A stretch of DNA of 32,813 bases from Bacteroidales bacterium (lineage in GTDB: Bacteria > Bacteroidota > Bacteroidia > Bacteroidales > F082): positions 1 through 32,813 of the forward strand of contig JAUYGX010000044.1 in assembly GCA_030690365.1 (NCBI GenBank). The letters are read 5' to 3'. Shown here one piece after another: positions 23,148 to 31,841 of the stretch. Under the pieces are notes generated by a model that was not told where the DNA came from, ran no database searches, and saw nothing but the letters and a program-made list of their open reading frames with translations. Made by a program: the position numbers and the translations under genes. Positions within the stretch are counted from its first letter, which is position 1. Every line of letters begins with the position of its first letter.

Positions 23148-25646
23148 ATGAAAGGATTGGCGAAATTTACTCTTGTTGTGTATGTTATGATGGTTGCAGC
23201 TCAGTTGGCTGTCGCACAAACACCCACCACCCAGGATTGTTTGGGGGCAATACCGGTGTGTGATTTTATTTATATAGAAGATCATACAGCCAATGGACAT
23301 GGAAATTATAACGAAATTCCCAGCACCCAAACATGTCCTTTGCATTGCATGGATGGCGAAAAAAATAGCCGCTGGTATATTTTTACTGTGCTCGAAAGCG
23401 GTGTTTTGCGTTTTGAAATTACGCCTCAAACCTCTTCAGATGATTATGATTGGTCTGTTTTTAATTTGACCAACCACGATTGTGGTGAGATATGGAGCAA
23501 TCCGGGAGAGATGCTCGTCAGTTGTAATGCGGCAGGAGGCTCCGGATATCAGGGTGCTACCGGCATCAGTACACCTCATGGTGGAACCAACAATTGTAAT
23601 GGGGGAGGTCCTACAGCCAAATGGAATGCCGACTTAGTGGTTTGGGCAGGAAGTACCTATGTGCTTGTGGTTAGCGACTGGACCCAGACTCCGGGTGGAT
23701 ATACCCTCGATTTTAGTGCTTCAACAGCTGCCATCTTCGACGATCAACGACCTTTTGTGGAATATGTGGGCGGAGATCTTATTACAGCCTGCGGAAGCAG
23801 CGAAATAGTAGTTAGATTTAATGAAAATGTGAAATGTGCTACTGTTCAGGCTACCGATTTTATTCTAACAGGACCTGGCGGTCCGTACACAATAGAAAGC
23901 GTTTTAGGTTATAACTGCGATTTGGGTGGTTCCAACGAACGAGAATATACACTCACTATCAGTCCTGCTATCTATCAGGGTGGAGAATTTGAATTGGGAT
24001 TAAGCCTCTTTAGCGCCATTTCGGATGCATGTAATAATTATGCCCAGTCCACAACCGTCCCTTTTAGCATTAATCTGGACACTCCGGATGCCAATGCTGG
24101 TGATGATATTTCTATCGCCTACGCAGGTACCGCTACCCTTCAGGGAAGTGCTTCCGGAGGCTCCGGTCAATTTGCCTACTATTGGGAACCCGCAGATTTA
24201 CTTGACGATCCAACCTCTCAAACGCCAACCACAATTAACCTGACCACTTCCACAGCCTTTTATCTTTTGGTGAGCGATCAGGAGTCGGCCTGTCAAAGTC
24301 AGGATACCATGTGGGTGAATGTAGTTGGTGGTACGTTGGGCCTAAACACTACCGCTTCTGCTGAAGCAGTCTGTAGTGGCGAACGTGTAGATCTGGTGGC
24401 CAATACGGGTGGAGGATCAGGTAATTACAGTTATTTGTGGAGCTCAAACCCTCCCGGATTAAATTCTTCACAGCAAACAGCTTCTGTTTATCCAACCGTT
24501 AGCACTTGGTTCAAAGTGGTTGTTAACGATGGATATACGCAGTTGAGCGACAGTGTATATGTGGTTGTTTATCCGTCACCATTGGCGGATGCCGGACCGG
24601 ATCAGGTAATCAATGAAGGAACCATTACAACGCTAAACGGGTCTGTTTCAGGTGGATCGGGCAATTATATCTACCATTGGGAACCTGTCAACTGGCTCGT
24701 GCAAAATGATATACCTAATCCAACCACTTTACCCTTGTACCAACCTACTGTATTTACGTTGATAGCGACAGATGGCAATGGATGCCCAAGCGATCCTTCG
24801 CAGGTGTTAATCAATCCTGCCGGTGATGGGTTATCTGCCTTTCCTTTGGCCGATCCTGTCGAAATCTGTAATGGAGATACTACCCATATTGATGCAAATG
24901 CTACAGGTGGTGGAATAATCTACACATACGAATGGACCTCTTCACCTCCCGGAGACACTCTGACACAGCCCTCTATAGATGTGGCACCCGATGTGACCAC
25001 CCGCTATGATTTGGTCTTATTGGATGAATTTGGTAATGAATTTACTGCACACGTTGTAGTTACAGTAAATCAATTGCCTGTAATAAATCTAATTCCTGAT
25101 GGCTATACCGCACTGGATGACGGCGGTGATAACATTGTGGCTTGTGTGCGTGATTCTGTGGTGCTGGATGCCGGAAATGCTGATAATCCCGTTAACACAG
25201 AATATTATTGGCTGAAATCCAGTTATGTAAGCCGATATTTTGTAGTAAAAGCCCTTGGCAATTGGCTTGAGAACCAAACTCACTCCGTCCGTGTTACCAA
25301 TGAAACAACCGGTTGTAAGAGTGTCGACAGTATTACCATTATGTTTGATTTCGGACAATGCAATATTGATATTCAGGAACATCCGAACCGTCTGGAAAAC
25401 GCTATCAGCATTTTTCCAAATCCAAATCACGGTAGTTTCACGCTAGCCTTTAATGAATCATTAACAGATGTTTCAATTGAAGTTTGTGATATCATAGGAC
25501 AGGTAATCTATCGTGAGTTGCTGTCGGGCCGATTGGCTGCTGGATATTCTAAGCCTGTTAATATTCCCAATATTACAGCCGGAGTTTATATTATCAGGCT
25601 TCAAAACAAACAGGATATTGTGTCAAAACGCATGATCATTCAGTAG
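23148..25646 (+). CDS. Large secreted Ig/PKD-like repeat protein with T9SS tail
   Basis: This protein of about 832 residues has a signal peptide (MKGLAKFTLVVYVMMVAAQ, cut near AVAQ). An N-terminal domain (about 25-200) has paired cysteines and the pattern SRWYIFTVLESGVLRFEI ... DDYDWSVFNL, as seen in gliding-associated surface proteins. A bacterial Ig-like domain follows, then four PKD-like repeats starting near 313, 398, 479 and 561. Repeats 1 and 3 share AGxD...GGSGxxxYxWEP, and 2 and 4 share VCSGE/ICNGD...YxWxSxPPG, giving an A-B-A-B order. The last part (750-832, SIFPNPNHGSFTL ... AGVYIIRLQNKQDIVSKRMIIQ) is a T9SS sorting tail. It is probably a cell-surface or secreted adhesin-like protein. 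No enzyme motif is seen. Confidence 0.88.
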   Translation: MKGLAKFTLVVYVMMVAAQLAVAQTPTTQDCLGAIPVCDFIYIEDHTANGHGNYNEIPSTQTCPLHCMDGEKNSRWYIFTVLESGVLRFEITPQTSSDDYDWSVFNLTNHDCGEIWSNPGEMLVSCNAAGGSGYQGATGISTPHGGTNNCNGGGPTAKWNADLVVWAGSTYVLVVSDWTQTPGGYTLDFSASTAAIFDDQRPFVEYVGGDLITACGSSEIVVRFNENVKCATVQATDFILTGPGGPYTIESVLGYNCDLGGSNEREYTLTISPAIYQGGEFELGLSLFSAISDACNNYAQSTTVPFSINLDTPDANAGDDISIAYAGTATLQGSASGGSGQFAYYWEPADLLDDPTSQTPTTINLTTSTAFYLLVSDQESACQSQDTMWVNVVGGTLGLNTTASAEAVCSGERVDLVANTGGGSGNYSYLWSSNPPGLNSSQQTASVYPTVSTWFKVVVNDGYTQLSDSVYVVVYPSPLADAGPDQVINEGTITTLNGSVSGGSGNYIYHWEPVNWLVQNDIPNPTTLPLYQPTVFTLIATDGNGCPSDPSQVLINPAGDGLSAFPLADPVEICNGDTTHIDANATGGGIIYTYEWTSSPPGDTLTQPSIDVAPDVTTRYDLVLLDEFGNEFTAHVVVTVNQLPVINLIPDGYTALDDGGDNIVACVRDSVVLDAGNADNPVNTEYYWLKSSYVSRYFVVKALGNWLENQTHSVRVTNETTGCKSVDSITIMFDFGQCNIDIQEHPNRLENAISIFPNPNHGSFTLAFNESLTDVSIEVCDIIGQVIYRELLSGRLAAGYSKPVNIPNITAGVYIIRLQNKQDIVSKRMIIQ

Positions 25647-25701
25647 GTTTTTTAGTAAAGTTTCATTCAGAATTAAGTAATAAGTCTTAAGGGTAATTTG
25701 G

Positions 25702-25727
25702 AACGAATCAATTTATTTTGATTCGTT
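25702..25727. terminator. Perfect 10-base-pair inverted repeat
   Basis: AACGAATCAA and TTGATTCGTT pair around a TTTATT loop, 55 bases after the T9SS-sorted gene. It is followed by AAGTCTTTT. It may end the upstream transcript, or, since it lies just before the aldehyde dehydrogenase promoter, be an operator. The AT-rich stem makes a terminator less certain. Confidence 0.4.
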
Positions 25728-25734
25728 AAGTCTT

Positions 25735-25760
25735 TTGCACTGGCCGTTTTTATACTTTTG
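25735..25760 (+). promoter_or_regulatory. Promoter of the aldehyde dehydrogenase gene
   Basis: TTG at 25735-25737 and a perfect TACTTTTG at 25753-25760 have a 15-base spacer, slightly short. Transcription would start near 25767, which leaves ATG 25807 with a leader of about 40 bases and ATG 25774 with almost none. Confidence 0.5.
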
Positions 25761-25806
25761 CAGCCGCTATCACATGACTAAAATAGTACTCTTAAAAAAA
25801 CAATCT

Positions 25807-27363
25807 ATGAACGGTGTAAAGGAAATCGGGAAATTGCTCGATAAACTTGGAATTAAAGAATTAAACTGTGGTGTTTCCACAGGTGCTGAATGGATAGATA
25901 CTAGTGGAGATGTTACTTCCTCTTATTCTCCCATAGATGGGAAAGAAATTGGTAAGGTTAAAAATGCCACCCTCGATGATTACGAAATGGTGGTGAAAAA
26001 AGCACAGGCTGCTTTTGTGGAATGGCGTAAAGTACCGGCTCCGGTTCGGGGTGAAATTGTGCGTCAGGTTGGTTGTGCTTTGCGCGAGCATAAAGAAGAT
26101 TTAGGTGCACTGGTATCTCTGGAAATGGGGAAAATTTATCAGGAAGGACTGGGAGAAGTTCAGGAAATGATTGATATCTGCGACTTTGCAGTAGGCCAGT
26201 CGCGTATTATTAATGGTGTAAACCTGCAATCTGAACGTGTAAATCACAGAATGTCAGAACAATACCAGCCTCTGGGTATCGTAGGTATCGTTACTTCATA
26301 CAATTTTCCTGTGGCTGTTTGGGCCTGGAATTCAGCGTTGGCAGCCATAGCCGGAGATGTGGTCATCTGGAAGCCTTCCTCAAAAACCCCGCTTACAGCA
26401 CTTGCTACGCAAAAAATTATTAAAGAGGTACTGATTGCCAACAAAGTACCTGAAGGAGTATTTAACCTGATTGTGGCTAAATCATCGGTGATGGGTGATA
26501 ACTTCCTGGCCGACAAACGGATTGCCTTGTTATCGGTTACCGGTTCGACGGCTGTGGGAAAAAGGGTAGGCGGAATTGTTGGTAAACGTCTTGGAAAAAC
26601 GATCCTTGAACTCGGTGGTAACAATGCCGTGATTATCACGCCAAGTGCCGATATCCAAATGGCGGTGATGTCCACTGTTTGGGGAACAGTAGGTACCGCC
26701 GGACAGCGTTGCACCAGTACCCGACGCGTCATTATTCACGAAGATGTATATAACGAGGTACGCGATAAATTTATTGAAGCCTATAAAAGTGTGGTCCCTA
26801 AAATTGGAAACCCTTTGAACGAATCATCGCTGGTAGGTCCGTTAATCGACAGCAACTCAGTTGAATTGTTTCAACATGCTGTATCCAAAGTGGTAGAAGA
26901 AGGTGGCCGCATATTATTTGGTGGAGAAGTGTGCAAAGGACCTGGTTATGAATCGGGAAATTACGTGGTTCCTTGTATTGCCGAAGCAGAAAATCACTAT
27001 CAAATTGTTCAGGAAGAGACGTTTGCACCCATTGTTTATTTTATTAAATACAGTGGAAGCATCGAAAACGCCATCGCCATTCAAAACGATGTCCCACAAG
27101 GTTTATCGTCAGCCTGCTTTACTTTGAACATGCGTGAAGCTGAAACTTTTGTGTCATATGCCGGGTCAGATTGTGGTATCGCCAATGTGAACCTGGGAAC
27201 CTCAGGAGCCGAAATTGGTGGTGCTTTTGGAGGTGAAAAAGATACCGGAGGTGGACGTGAATCGGGTTCGGATGCATGGAAAGTTTATATGCGACGACAA
27301 ACCAATACCATCAATTTTGGAACCGAATTACCTCTTGCTCAAGGTATTAAATTTGTAATGTAA
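25807..27363 (+). CDS. ALDH7-family aldehyde dehydrogenase (aminoadipate-semialdehyde type)
   Basis: This 518-residue cytoplasmic NAD(P)-dependent enzyme is closest to antiquitin/ALDH7, which oxidises alpha-aminoadipic semialdehyde in lysine breakdown and also acts on betaine and other aldehydes. Catalytic Glu268 is in ILELGGNNAVI and catalytic Cys302 in GTAGQRCTST. The cofactor stretch SVTGSTAVGKRV precedes them. The C-terminal block GTSGAEIGGAFGGEKDTGGG and the run ESGSDAWKVYMRRQTNTINF to LPLAQGIKF are diagnostic of the ALDH7 class. ATG 25807 was preferred to ATG 25774 because of the leader length and the family-like start. It is a single-gene unit with its own promoter and terminator hairpin. 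The subfamily is confident; the real substrate is not proven. Confidence 0.92.
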   Translation: MNGVKEIGKLLDKLGIKELNCGVSTGAEWIDTSGDVTSSYSPIDGKEIGKVKNATLDDYEMVVKKAQAAFVEWRKVPAPVRGEIVRQVGCALREHKEDLGALVSLEMGKIYQEGLGEVQEMIDICDFAVGQSRIINGVNLQSERVNHRMSEQYQPLGIVGIVTSYNFPVAVWAWNSALAAIAGDVVIWKPSSKTPLTALATQKIIKEVLIANKVPEGVFNLIVAKSSVMGDNFLADKRIALLSVTGSTAVGKRVGGIVGKRLGKTILELGGNNAVIITPSADIQMAVMSTVWGTVGTAGQRCTSTRRVIIHEDVYNEVRDKFIEAYKSVVPKIGNPLNESSLVGPLIDSNSVELFQHAVSKVVEEGGRILFGGEVCKGPGYESGNYVVPCIAEAENHYQIVQEETFAPIVYFIKYSGSIENAIAIQNDVPQGLSSACFTLNMREAETFVSYAGSDCGIANVNLGTSGAEIGGAFGGEKDTGGGRESGSDAWKVYMRRQTNTINFGTELPLAQGIKFVM

Positions 27364-27373
27364 ACTATTTTTC

Positions 27374-27401
27374 AGATCCGGTTTCAGTCGAAACCGGATC
27401 T
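27374..27401 (+). terminator. Strong hairpin after the aldehyde dehydrogenase gene
   Basis: AGATCCGGTTTC and GAAACCGGATCT form a perfect 12-base-pair stem with an AGTC loop, 11 bases after the stop codon. No long T run follows, but stability and position fit a terminator. Confidence 0.65.
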
Positions 27402-27425
27402 ATATCATTCATTTAAACAGATATT

Positions 27426-27725
27426 ATGAAATACTTTTTATTTGCACTCGTGCTGATTTTCTTTTTTGCAGCCTGTACAACCTCACCAACCCCTCAACAA
27501 GAGAAAGTTAAAGAAACAAAGGCTTTCCATGCTGTGGTTCTTGATAGCACCATGACACTCGGTGAATTTGCCAAAGCCAACCAGGTTCTCGAATCTTACC
27601 TGAGGCAGCAATTGGGTATGCCAACCAGAGCAGGATCTACGATGCCATTATACAAGCTTAAAAGGAATTTTAAGTTCACTTATGATCAGCTGACTGATTT
27701 TGTGGAACAGGCAAAGGATCACTAA
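27426..27725 (+). CDS. Small lipoprotein of unknown function
   Basis: This 99-residue protein has a lipoprotein signal (MKYFLFALVLIFFFAAC; Cys17 would carry the lipid). The mature part is a Thr/Pro/Lys-rich linker followed by one small helical domain (TLGEFAKANQVLESYLRQQLGMP ... KLKRNFKFTYDQLTDFVEQ). The domain pattern, a TLGEFAKAN-type helix, a short-loop LGMP, and an FTYDQLTDFV helix, resembles a small repeat domain I have seen in redox and membrane proteins but cannot name. No promoter is seen directly before it; it starts 25 bases after the hairpin that follows the aldehyde dehydrogenase gene. Function unknown. Confidence 0.8.
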   Translation: MKYFLFALVLIFFFAACTTSPTPQQEKVKETKAFHAVVLDSTMTLGEFAKANQVLESYLRQQLGMPTRAGSTMPLYKLKRNFKFTYDQLTDFVEQAKDH

Positions 27726-27795
27726 AAGATCAATATCCATTAGTACTTTGCGGTTAATAGTGTTTCTTTGGTGGTAAACTGAATTCTGTATGAAA

Positions 27796-27830
27796 TTGAT
27801 CGCTTCTCATACAATTTAAGCCTACCTTTG
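27796..27830 (+). promoter_or_regulatory. Promoter of the nuclease/phospholipase-like gene
   Basis: A perfect TACCTTTG lies at 27823-27830, with TTG at 27796-27798 (24-base spacer, slightly long). The predicted transcript start near 27837 excludes the in-frame TTG at 27828 and supports the TTG at 27858 as the initiation codon. Confidence 0.5.
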
Positions 27831-27857
27831 TTTACTTATTTATGTAAACCATTTCCA

Positions 27858-28970
27858 TTGAAAAAGAAGTTTCTAATTTTTGTAGCCCTGATTGGGCTTT
27901 CCATTCTTTTGATGAGCTGGGGAGGAACCGGGCATTACAAGATCAATACTGATTCAGGACTTTCGTTTAACGATGAAATGGCTCAATTCAATTCATGGAT
28001 TACCATTCTGGCTGATCATGCCTCGGATGCCGACTACCGGAGAGACTGGGATCCCAATGAAGCTCCTAAGCATTATATCGACATCGATAATTACAGCGAA
28101 TTTGTAACAGTGGGCACCATACCTCAAACCTGGGACTCGGTAATTGCAGTGCATGGCTCGGCCTTTGTAATGGACAATGGTATCCTGCCCTGGGCTACCC
28201 TGATTTGTTTTGATTCGCTGGAAAGATGCTTTGAACGTCATGATTGGGATAAAGCAGTGCTTTTCGCCTCCGATCTGGGACATTATGTGGCGGATGGTCA
28301 CATGCCCATGCATATCACCAGAAATTATAACGGCCAGTATTCAGGAAATAACGGAATTCATTCCCGATACGAATCCACCATGATTAATGCCTACGTTTCT
28401 CAAATCAATTATGAAGGATTTGAAACCGTTGACATTGAGGATGTTAATCAGTACGTATTCGATTATTTGTATGCCAATTACATCTATGTTGATTCGGTGC
28501 TGGCCTCCGACAATTATGCTAAAAGCATCAATGGCAATACCAGTTCACCGGCATACAAACAAGCTTTGTGGGAAAGTTCCCAAAGCTATACCATCCCTTT
28601 GTTTTCAGGCGCTTCGCATGCACTTTCGGAGCTAATTTATACCGCTTGGGTGCAAGCCGGAAGCCCTTTAATGACCCCCGAGTATGTATATGTCCCGGGA
28701 GCTATCAGTAATTTCAGCCTTGAGCAAAATATTCCCAACCCATTTTCAACTTCCACTACCATTAAATTTAACCTGACCCAAAAGTCAGATATACTTGTTC
28801 AGGTGATTGGATTATCGGGACAAGCTGTTGCCACACTGGCCAAAGGGCAAAAAGAACAAGGTAATTACACCATTGAATGGAAACCGCAAAATCTGCCAAA
28901 TGGAATATATTATGTGATGTTAAAATCAGGCGAATTTGCTGATATAAAGAAAATGGTTTTAATGAATTAG
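27858..28970 (+). CDS. Secreted S1/P1 nuclease / zinc phospholipase C-like enzyme with T9SS tail
   Basis: This 370-residue protein, if started at TTG 27858, has a clean signal peptide (MKKKFLIFVALIGLSILLM). The mature domain has the trinuclear zinc signature of the S1/P1 nuclease and phospholipase C superfamily: Trp21 and His26 in WGGTGH, His54 in LADHASDADY, His72 and Asp75 in KHYIDID, His142, Asp146 and His152 in LGHYVADGHMPMH, and His168 with Glu172 in GIHSRYE. All ligands are present, so it is probably an active phosphodiesterase acting on nucleic acid or phospholipid outside the cell. From about residue 275 a T9SS tail follows (LEQNIPNPFSTSTTI ... NGIYYVMLKSG). No ATG fits the signal peptide, so a TTG start is proposed. 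Which of the two substrates it cuts cannot be told. Confidence 0.85.
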   Translation: MKKKFLIFVALIGLSILLMSWGGTGHYKINTDSGLSFNDEMAQFNSWITILADHASDADYRRDWDPNEAPKHYIDIDNYSEFVTVGTIPQTWDSVIAVHGSAFVMDNGILPWATLICFDSLERCFERHDWDKAVLFASDLGHYVADGHMPMHITRNYNGQYSGNNGIHSRYESTMINAYVSQINYEGFETVDIEDVNQYVFDYLYANYIYVDSVLASDNYAKSINGNTSSPAYKQALWESSQSYTIPLFSGASHALSELIYTAWVQAGSPLMTPEYVYVPGAISNFSLEQNIPNPFSTSTTIKFNLTQKSDILVQVIGLSGQAVATLAKGQKEQGNYTIEWKPQNLPNGIYYVMLKSGEFADIKKMVLMN

Positions 28971-28993
28971 TATAACCTCCTGATTTACCTGTA

Positions 28994-29021
28994 TTGTTTG
29001 TAACATTTTGTAGTATATTTG
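28994..29021 (+). promoter_or_regulatory. Promoter of the small gene at 29071
   Basis: TTG at 28994-28996 and a perfect TATATTTG at 29014-29021 have a 17-base spacer. Transcription would start near 29028, about 40 bases before the start codon. Confidence 0.6.
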
Positions 29022-29070
29022 AGGCAGCGTTTTGTAATTATATCAATTAGCGAACTTTAAAGACAATAAA

Positions 29071-29331
29071 ATGAACCTGCAACAACTCACCAGAAAATTT
29101 GAAGAAGCCATTGGGATTGACGACTTCCACCTGACAAATGCCCAGATATCCGAAATCTTCTACAAAATTGATGATCTCCCCATGGAGGGTAGGACGGAAT
29201 CAGCAATTCAGGAAATAGTTACTTCGGTAGCGGGCGTAGATGCATTTACCATAAATGAGTCTATTGCTCACCACAATGTGAATGACATTATCAGTCAACT
29301 GGAAAAAGCACTCGAAACAGGAAAAAGTTGA
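29071..29331 (+). CDS. Small acidic helical protein of unknown function
   Basis: This 86-residue protein has no signal peptide or membrane segment and is predicted to be cytoplasmic. It starts MNLQQLTRKFEEAIGIDDF and is rich in Glu, Asp and Ile; helices alternate with short turns up to a final IISQLEKALETGKS helix. No known motif or metal site is recognised. It has its own good promoter and is followed by a terminator-like hairpin, so it is a genuine single-gene unit. Function unknown. Confidence 0.8.
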   Translation: MNLQQLTRKFEEAIGIDDFHLTNAQISEIFYKIDDLPMEGRTESAIQEIVTSVAGVDAFTINESIAHHNVNDIISQLEKALETGKS

Positions 29332-29401
29332 TAAATTCTGTTCAAAGCATCTGTTGAGGGTTTGTACGCAGCACCTATCCTATGGCAATCAGAGCCGGCC
29401 A

Positions 29402-29421
29402 CAGAAAAGCTAACTTTTCTG
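29402..29421 (+). terminator. Hairpin after the small gene
   Basis: CAGAAAAG and CTTTTCTG pair perfectly around a CTAA loop and are followed by GTCTGTTTT. It lies 70 bases after the stop at 29331. The rest of the 257-base gap to the next gene holds only that gene's promoter. Confidence 0.5.
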
Positions 29422-29527
29422 GTCTGTTTTGATGGCAATTCCCCGTATCAGATTGATGTAACTACATGAAGATGTGATGTAACTTTACCGTAAGTGTAGA
29501 TGATCTTTGGTGCAAGTTCATTATTTA

Positions 29528-29553
29528 TTGGTTTCACCTTTTAATTACTTTTG
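29528..29553 (+). promoter_or_regulatory. Promoter of the metallopeptidase-like gene
   Basis: TTG at 29528-29530 and a perfect TACTTTTG at 29546-29553 have a 15-base spacer, the same geometry as the aldehyde dehydrogenase promoter. The leader would be about 30 bases. Confidence 0.5.
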
Positions 29554-29588
29554 TCCTAATACATTTCAACCCTATAATTTGTACTATT

Positions 29589-31736
29589 ATGCGTCACATG
29601 AAAATGTTTGTAACTCTGGTAATCCTTGCTCTTACAACCCAGTCCTTTGCCCAAATTATTCATCATCAACTATATGTTAACTTAAGCATTGCAAACCAAT
29701 CTATTGTGGTGACCGATTCGGTGACCATTCCTTTTGAGATGATTGAGGATAAGAATTCTTTGGTATTTTCTCTAAACCAGCATCTGAATGCCACCTCCCT
29801 GGATGGCTCGGCGGTGATTAAAAAACTTCAGAACAGCAACAATAGTTTATACAATAACTACCTGGTTGAATTTACACATCATGGGAATAGCGATTTGATA
29901 ATTCCCATTAAGTATGCTGGTGTCATCACCGGTGAAATTGCGGGTGGAGCGGCTGAATATGCCCGCGGATTTAGTGAAACATCCGGTATGATCAGCGATT
30001 CGGGAGCTTATCTGGCAGGTTCAACATTCTGGATTCCAGCTTTTAATGTGCCATTGTTGACCTACAACCTGACCGTAACACTGAGGAGCGATTGGAATGT
30101 GGTTTCGCAGGGCGACAGAACGGTGAATGAGGTTTCCGGGAATTACAGGGTGGTAACCTATCAATGCGACTCTCCCACAGAAGAAATTTACCTGATTTCT
30201 GCCGGCTGGACCGGATATGAACAAAAATCCGGAGACATTCTGGTTCAGGCTTTTTTGCGTACACCCGATCAGGAACTTGCCAAAAAATATTTAGATGCAA
30301 CTTCCGGTTATCTTTCTATGTATGTCGACCTGGTCGGGCCATACCCGTATCATAAATTCGCTTTGGTAGAAAATTTCTGGGAAACAGGTTATGGAATGCC
30401 TTCTTTTACCCTACTGGGGGAGAAGGTCATCAGGTTTCCTTTTATCCTGTACACCTCGTATCCACACGAATTGCTGCACAACTGGTGGGGTAATTCGGTG
30501 TATGTGGATTATACAAAAGGGAATTGGTGTGAGGGAATAACAGCTTATATGGCCGACCACCTGATGAAAGAACAGACAGGCCAGGGGGCTGATTACCGGC
30601 GTACCACCCTGCAAAAGTTTGCCGATTACGTAAATCCGGAAAATGATTTCCCGGTGACGGAGTTTCGATCGAGAAACAATGCTGCCGAAGAAGCCATTGG
30701 TTATGGAAAGGTGTTGATGTTTAATCATATGTTGCGTAAAAAGCTGGGCGATAATAACTTTGTAAAAGCCTATCAGTCATTTTATAACGACAATATATTT
30801 CAAATGGCCTCATTTGATGATATCAGAAATTCCTTTCAACCTTTTTCGGAGACTGATTTAAAACAGATGTTTGATCAATGGTTGAAACGAAAGGGCGCTC
30901 CTGCACTGAACCTGAGCAACGTAAGTGTTAAGCCGCATGGCGTGGGATATGAACTCAGTTTTTCACTGTCTCAAACTCAGACCGAAGACATTTTTGAAGT
31001 AGATGTACCTGTTGCGGTGTATCTTGAAGATAAGGTAGAAATCATGGTGGTAAATTTAAATCAACGCAGCAATATTTATACTTTACGATTCTCATCGGAG
31101 CCTGTAAAAATCGAGATAGATCCACAGTTTGATGTATTCAGGCGGCTGGATAAAGCAGAGGTACCGCCAGCACTTTCTCAGATTTTTGGAAGTATCGATG
31201 CCATGATTATTCTGCCCAAAGGCAGTCCTTTTAAAGAAGATTATTCGCAACTGGCCGATACCTGGAAGCAAACGCAGGAAGCACAGGGGAAATCACTTTT
31301 GGTGGTATGGGATGATGAATTGGAAACCATTCCGACTCACACGTCTGCCTGGGTCTTGGGATTTGAAAACAAATTTGCAGGAGCTTTCGATGTTCAAAAG
31401 AAATATGCCACAGCGCTGGATTCCGTTCAGAGCGGAATGATAAAGAAACTCAGTTCAGACGGATCGCTTGTATATGCCATTCCCAATCCGGAAGATGGCG
31501 CCTATGCCATTGGATTTGTCGGAACCCATGTTCAGCGGGCTATTCCGGGTCTCACCCGCCTGTTACCACACTATGGTAAATACTCCTTCCTGGGTTTTGA
31601 AGGAGAAAGACCGAATAACGTCCTGAAAGGAAATTTCCCTGCATTGAATTCACCGCTGTTCTATTCCATTCCATACAATGGTAAATATCTCAAAACGAGT
31701 GCTATTATAAAACCTGAAAAGGCTTTAATCGAATGA
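29589..31736 (+). CDS. Secreted M1-like (gluzincin) metallopeptidase
   Basis: This 715-residue protein has a signal peptide (MRHMKMFVTLVILALTTQS, cut near SFAQ). A beta-rich N-terminal domain is followed by a catalytic domain with the zinc motif HELLHNWWGN (His293, Glu294, His297) and the third ligand Glu315 in GNWCEGITAYMADH. It resembles M1 aminopeptidases, which cut residues from peptide N-termini, but the usual GAMEN exopeptidase motif is not seen; its place holds ENFWETGYGMPSF. The spacing from the second His to the third ligand is 17 residues rather than the usual 18. The last 200 residues, after about 510, form a separate domain that I do not recognise. There is no T9SS tail, so it may stay in the periplasm. 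It has its own promoter and no operon partner. Confidence 0.85.
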   Translation: MRHMKMFVTLVILALTTQSFAQIIHHQLYVNLSIANQSIVVTDSVTIPFEMIEDKNSLVFSLNQHLNATSLDGSAVIKKLQNSNNSLYNNYLVEFTHHGNSDLIIPIKYAGVITGEIAGGAAEYARGFSETSGMISDSGAYLAGSTFWIPAFNVPLLTYNLTVTLRSDWNVVSQGDRTVNEVSGNYRVVTYQCDSPTEEIYLISAGWTGYEQKSGDILVQAFLRTPDQELAKKYLDATSGYLSMYVDLVGPYPYHKFALVENFWETGYGMPSFTLLGEKVIRFPFILYTSYPHELLHNWWGNSVYVDYTKGNWCEGITAYMADHLMKEQTGQGADYRRTTLQKFADYVNPENDFPVTEFRSRNNAAEEAIGYGKVLMFNHMLRKKLGDNNFVKAYQSFYNDNIFQMASFDDIRNSFQPFSETDLKQMFDQWLKRKGAPALNLSNVSVKPHGVGYELSFSLSQTQTEDIFEVDVPVAVYLEDKVEIMVVNLNQRSNIYTLRFSSEPVKIEIDPQFDVFRRLDKAEVPPALSQIFGSIDAMIILPKGSPFKEDYSQLADTWKQTQEAQGKSLLVVWDDELETIPTHTSAWVLGFENKFAGAFDVQKKYATALDSVQSGMIKKLSSDGSLVYAIPNPEDGAYAIGFVGTHVQRAIPGLTRLLPHYGKYSFLGFEGERPNNVLKGNFPALNSPLFYSIPYNGKYLKTSAIIKPEKALIE

Positions 31737-31841
31737 TATTCGGTTTTTTAGTTAGATTGTCTGCTTGTTTGGTCATTTGTTAGATTACTTGTTTAAATTG
31801 AAATTGAATCGACAATAAATTTGGGAATATTTGAAATGATT

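Noticed and set aside
26244-26732. A 162-codon frame opposite the aldehyde dehydrogenase gene
   Set aside because: It lies wholly inside a well-supported gene, has no family match and no ribosome site; it arises from codon bias.
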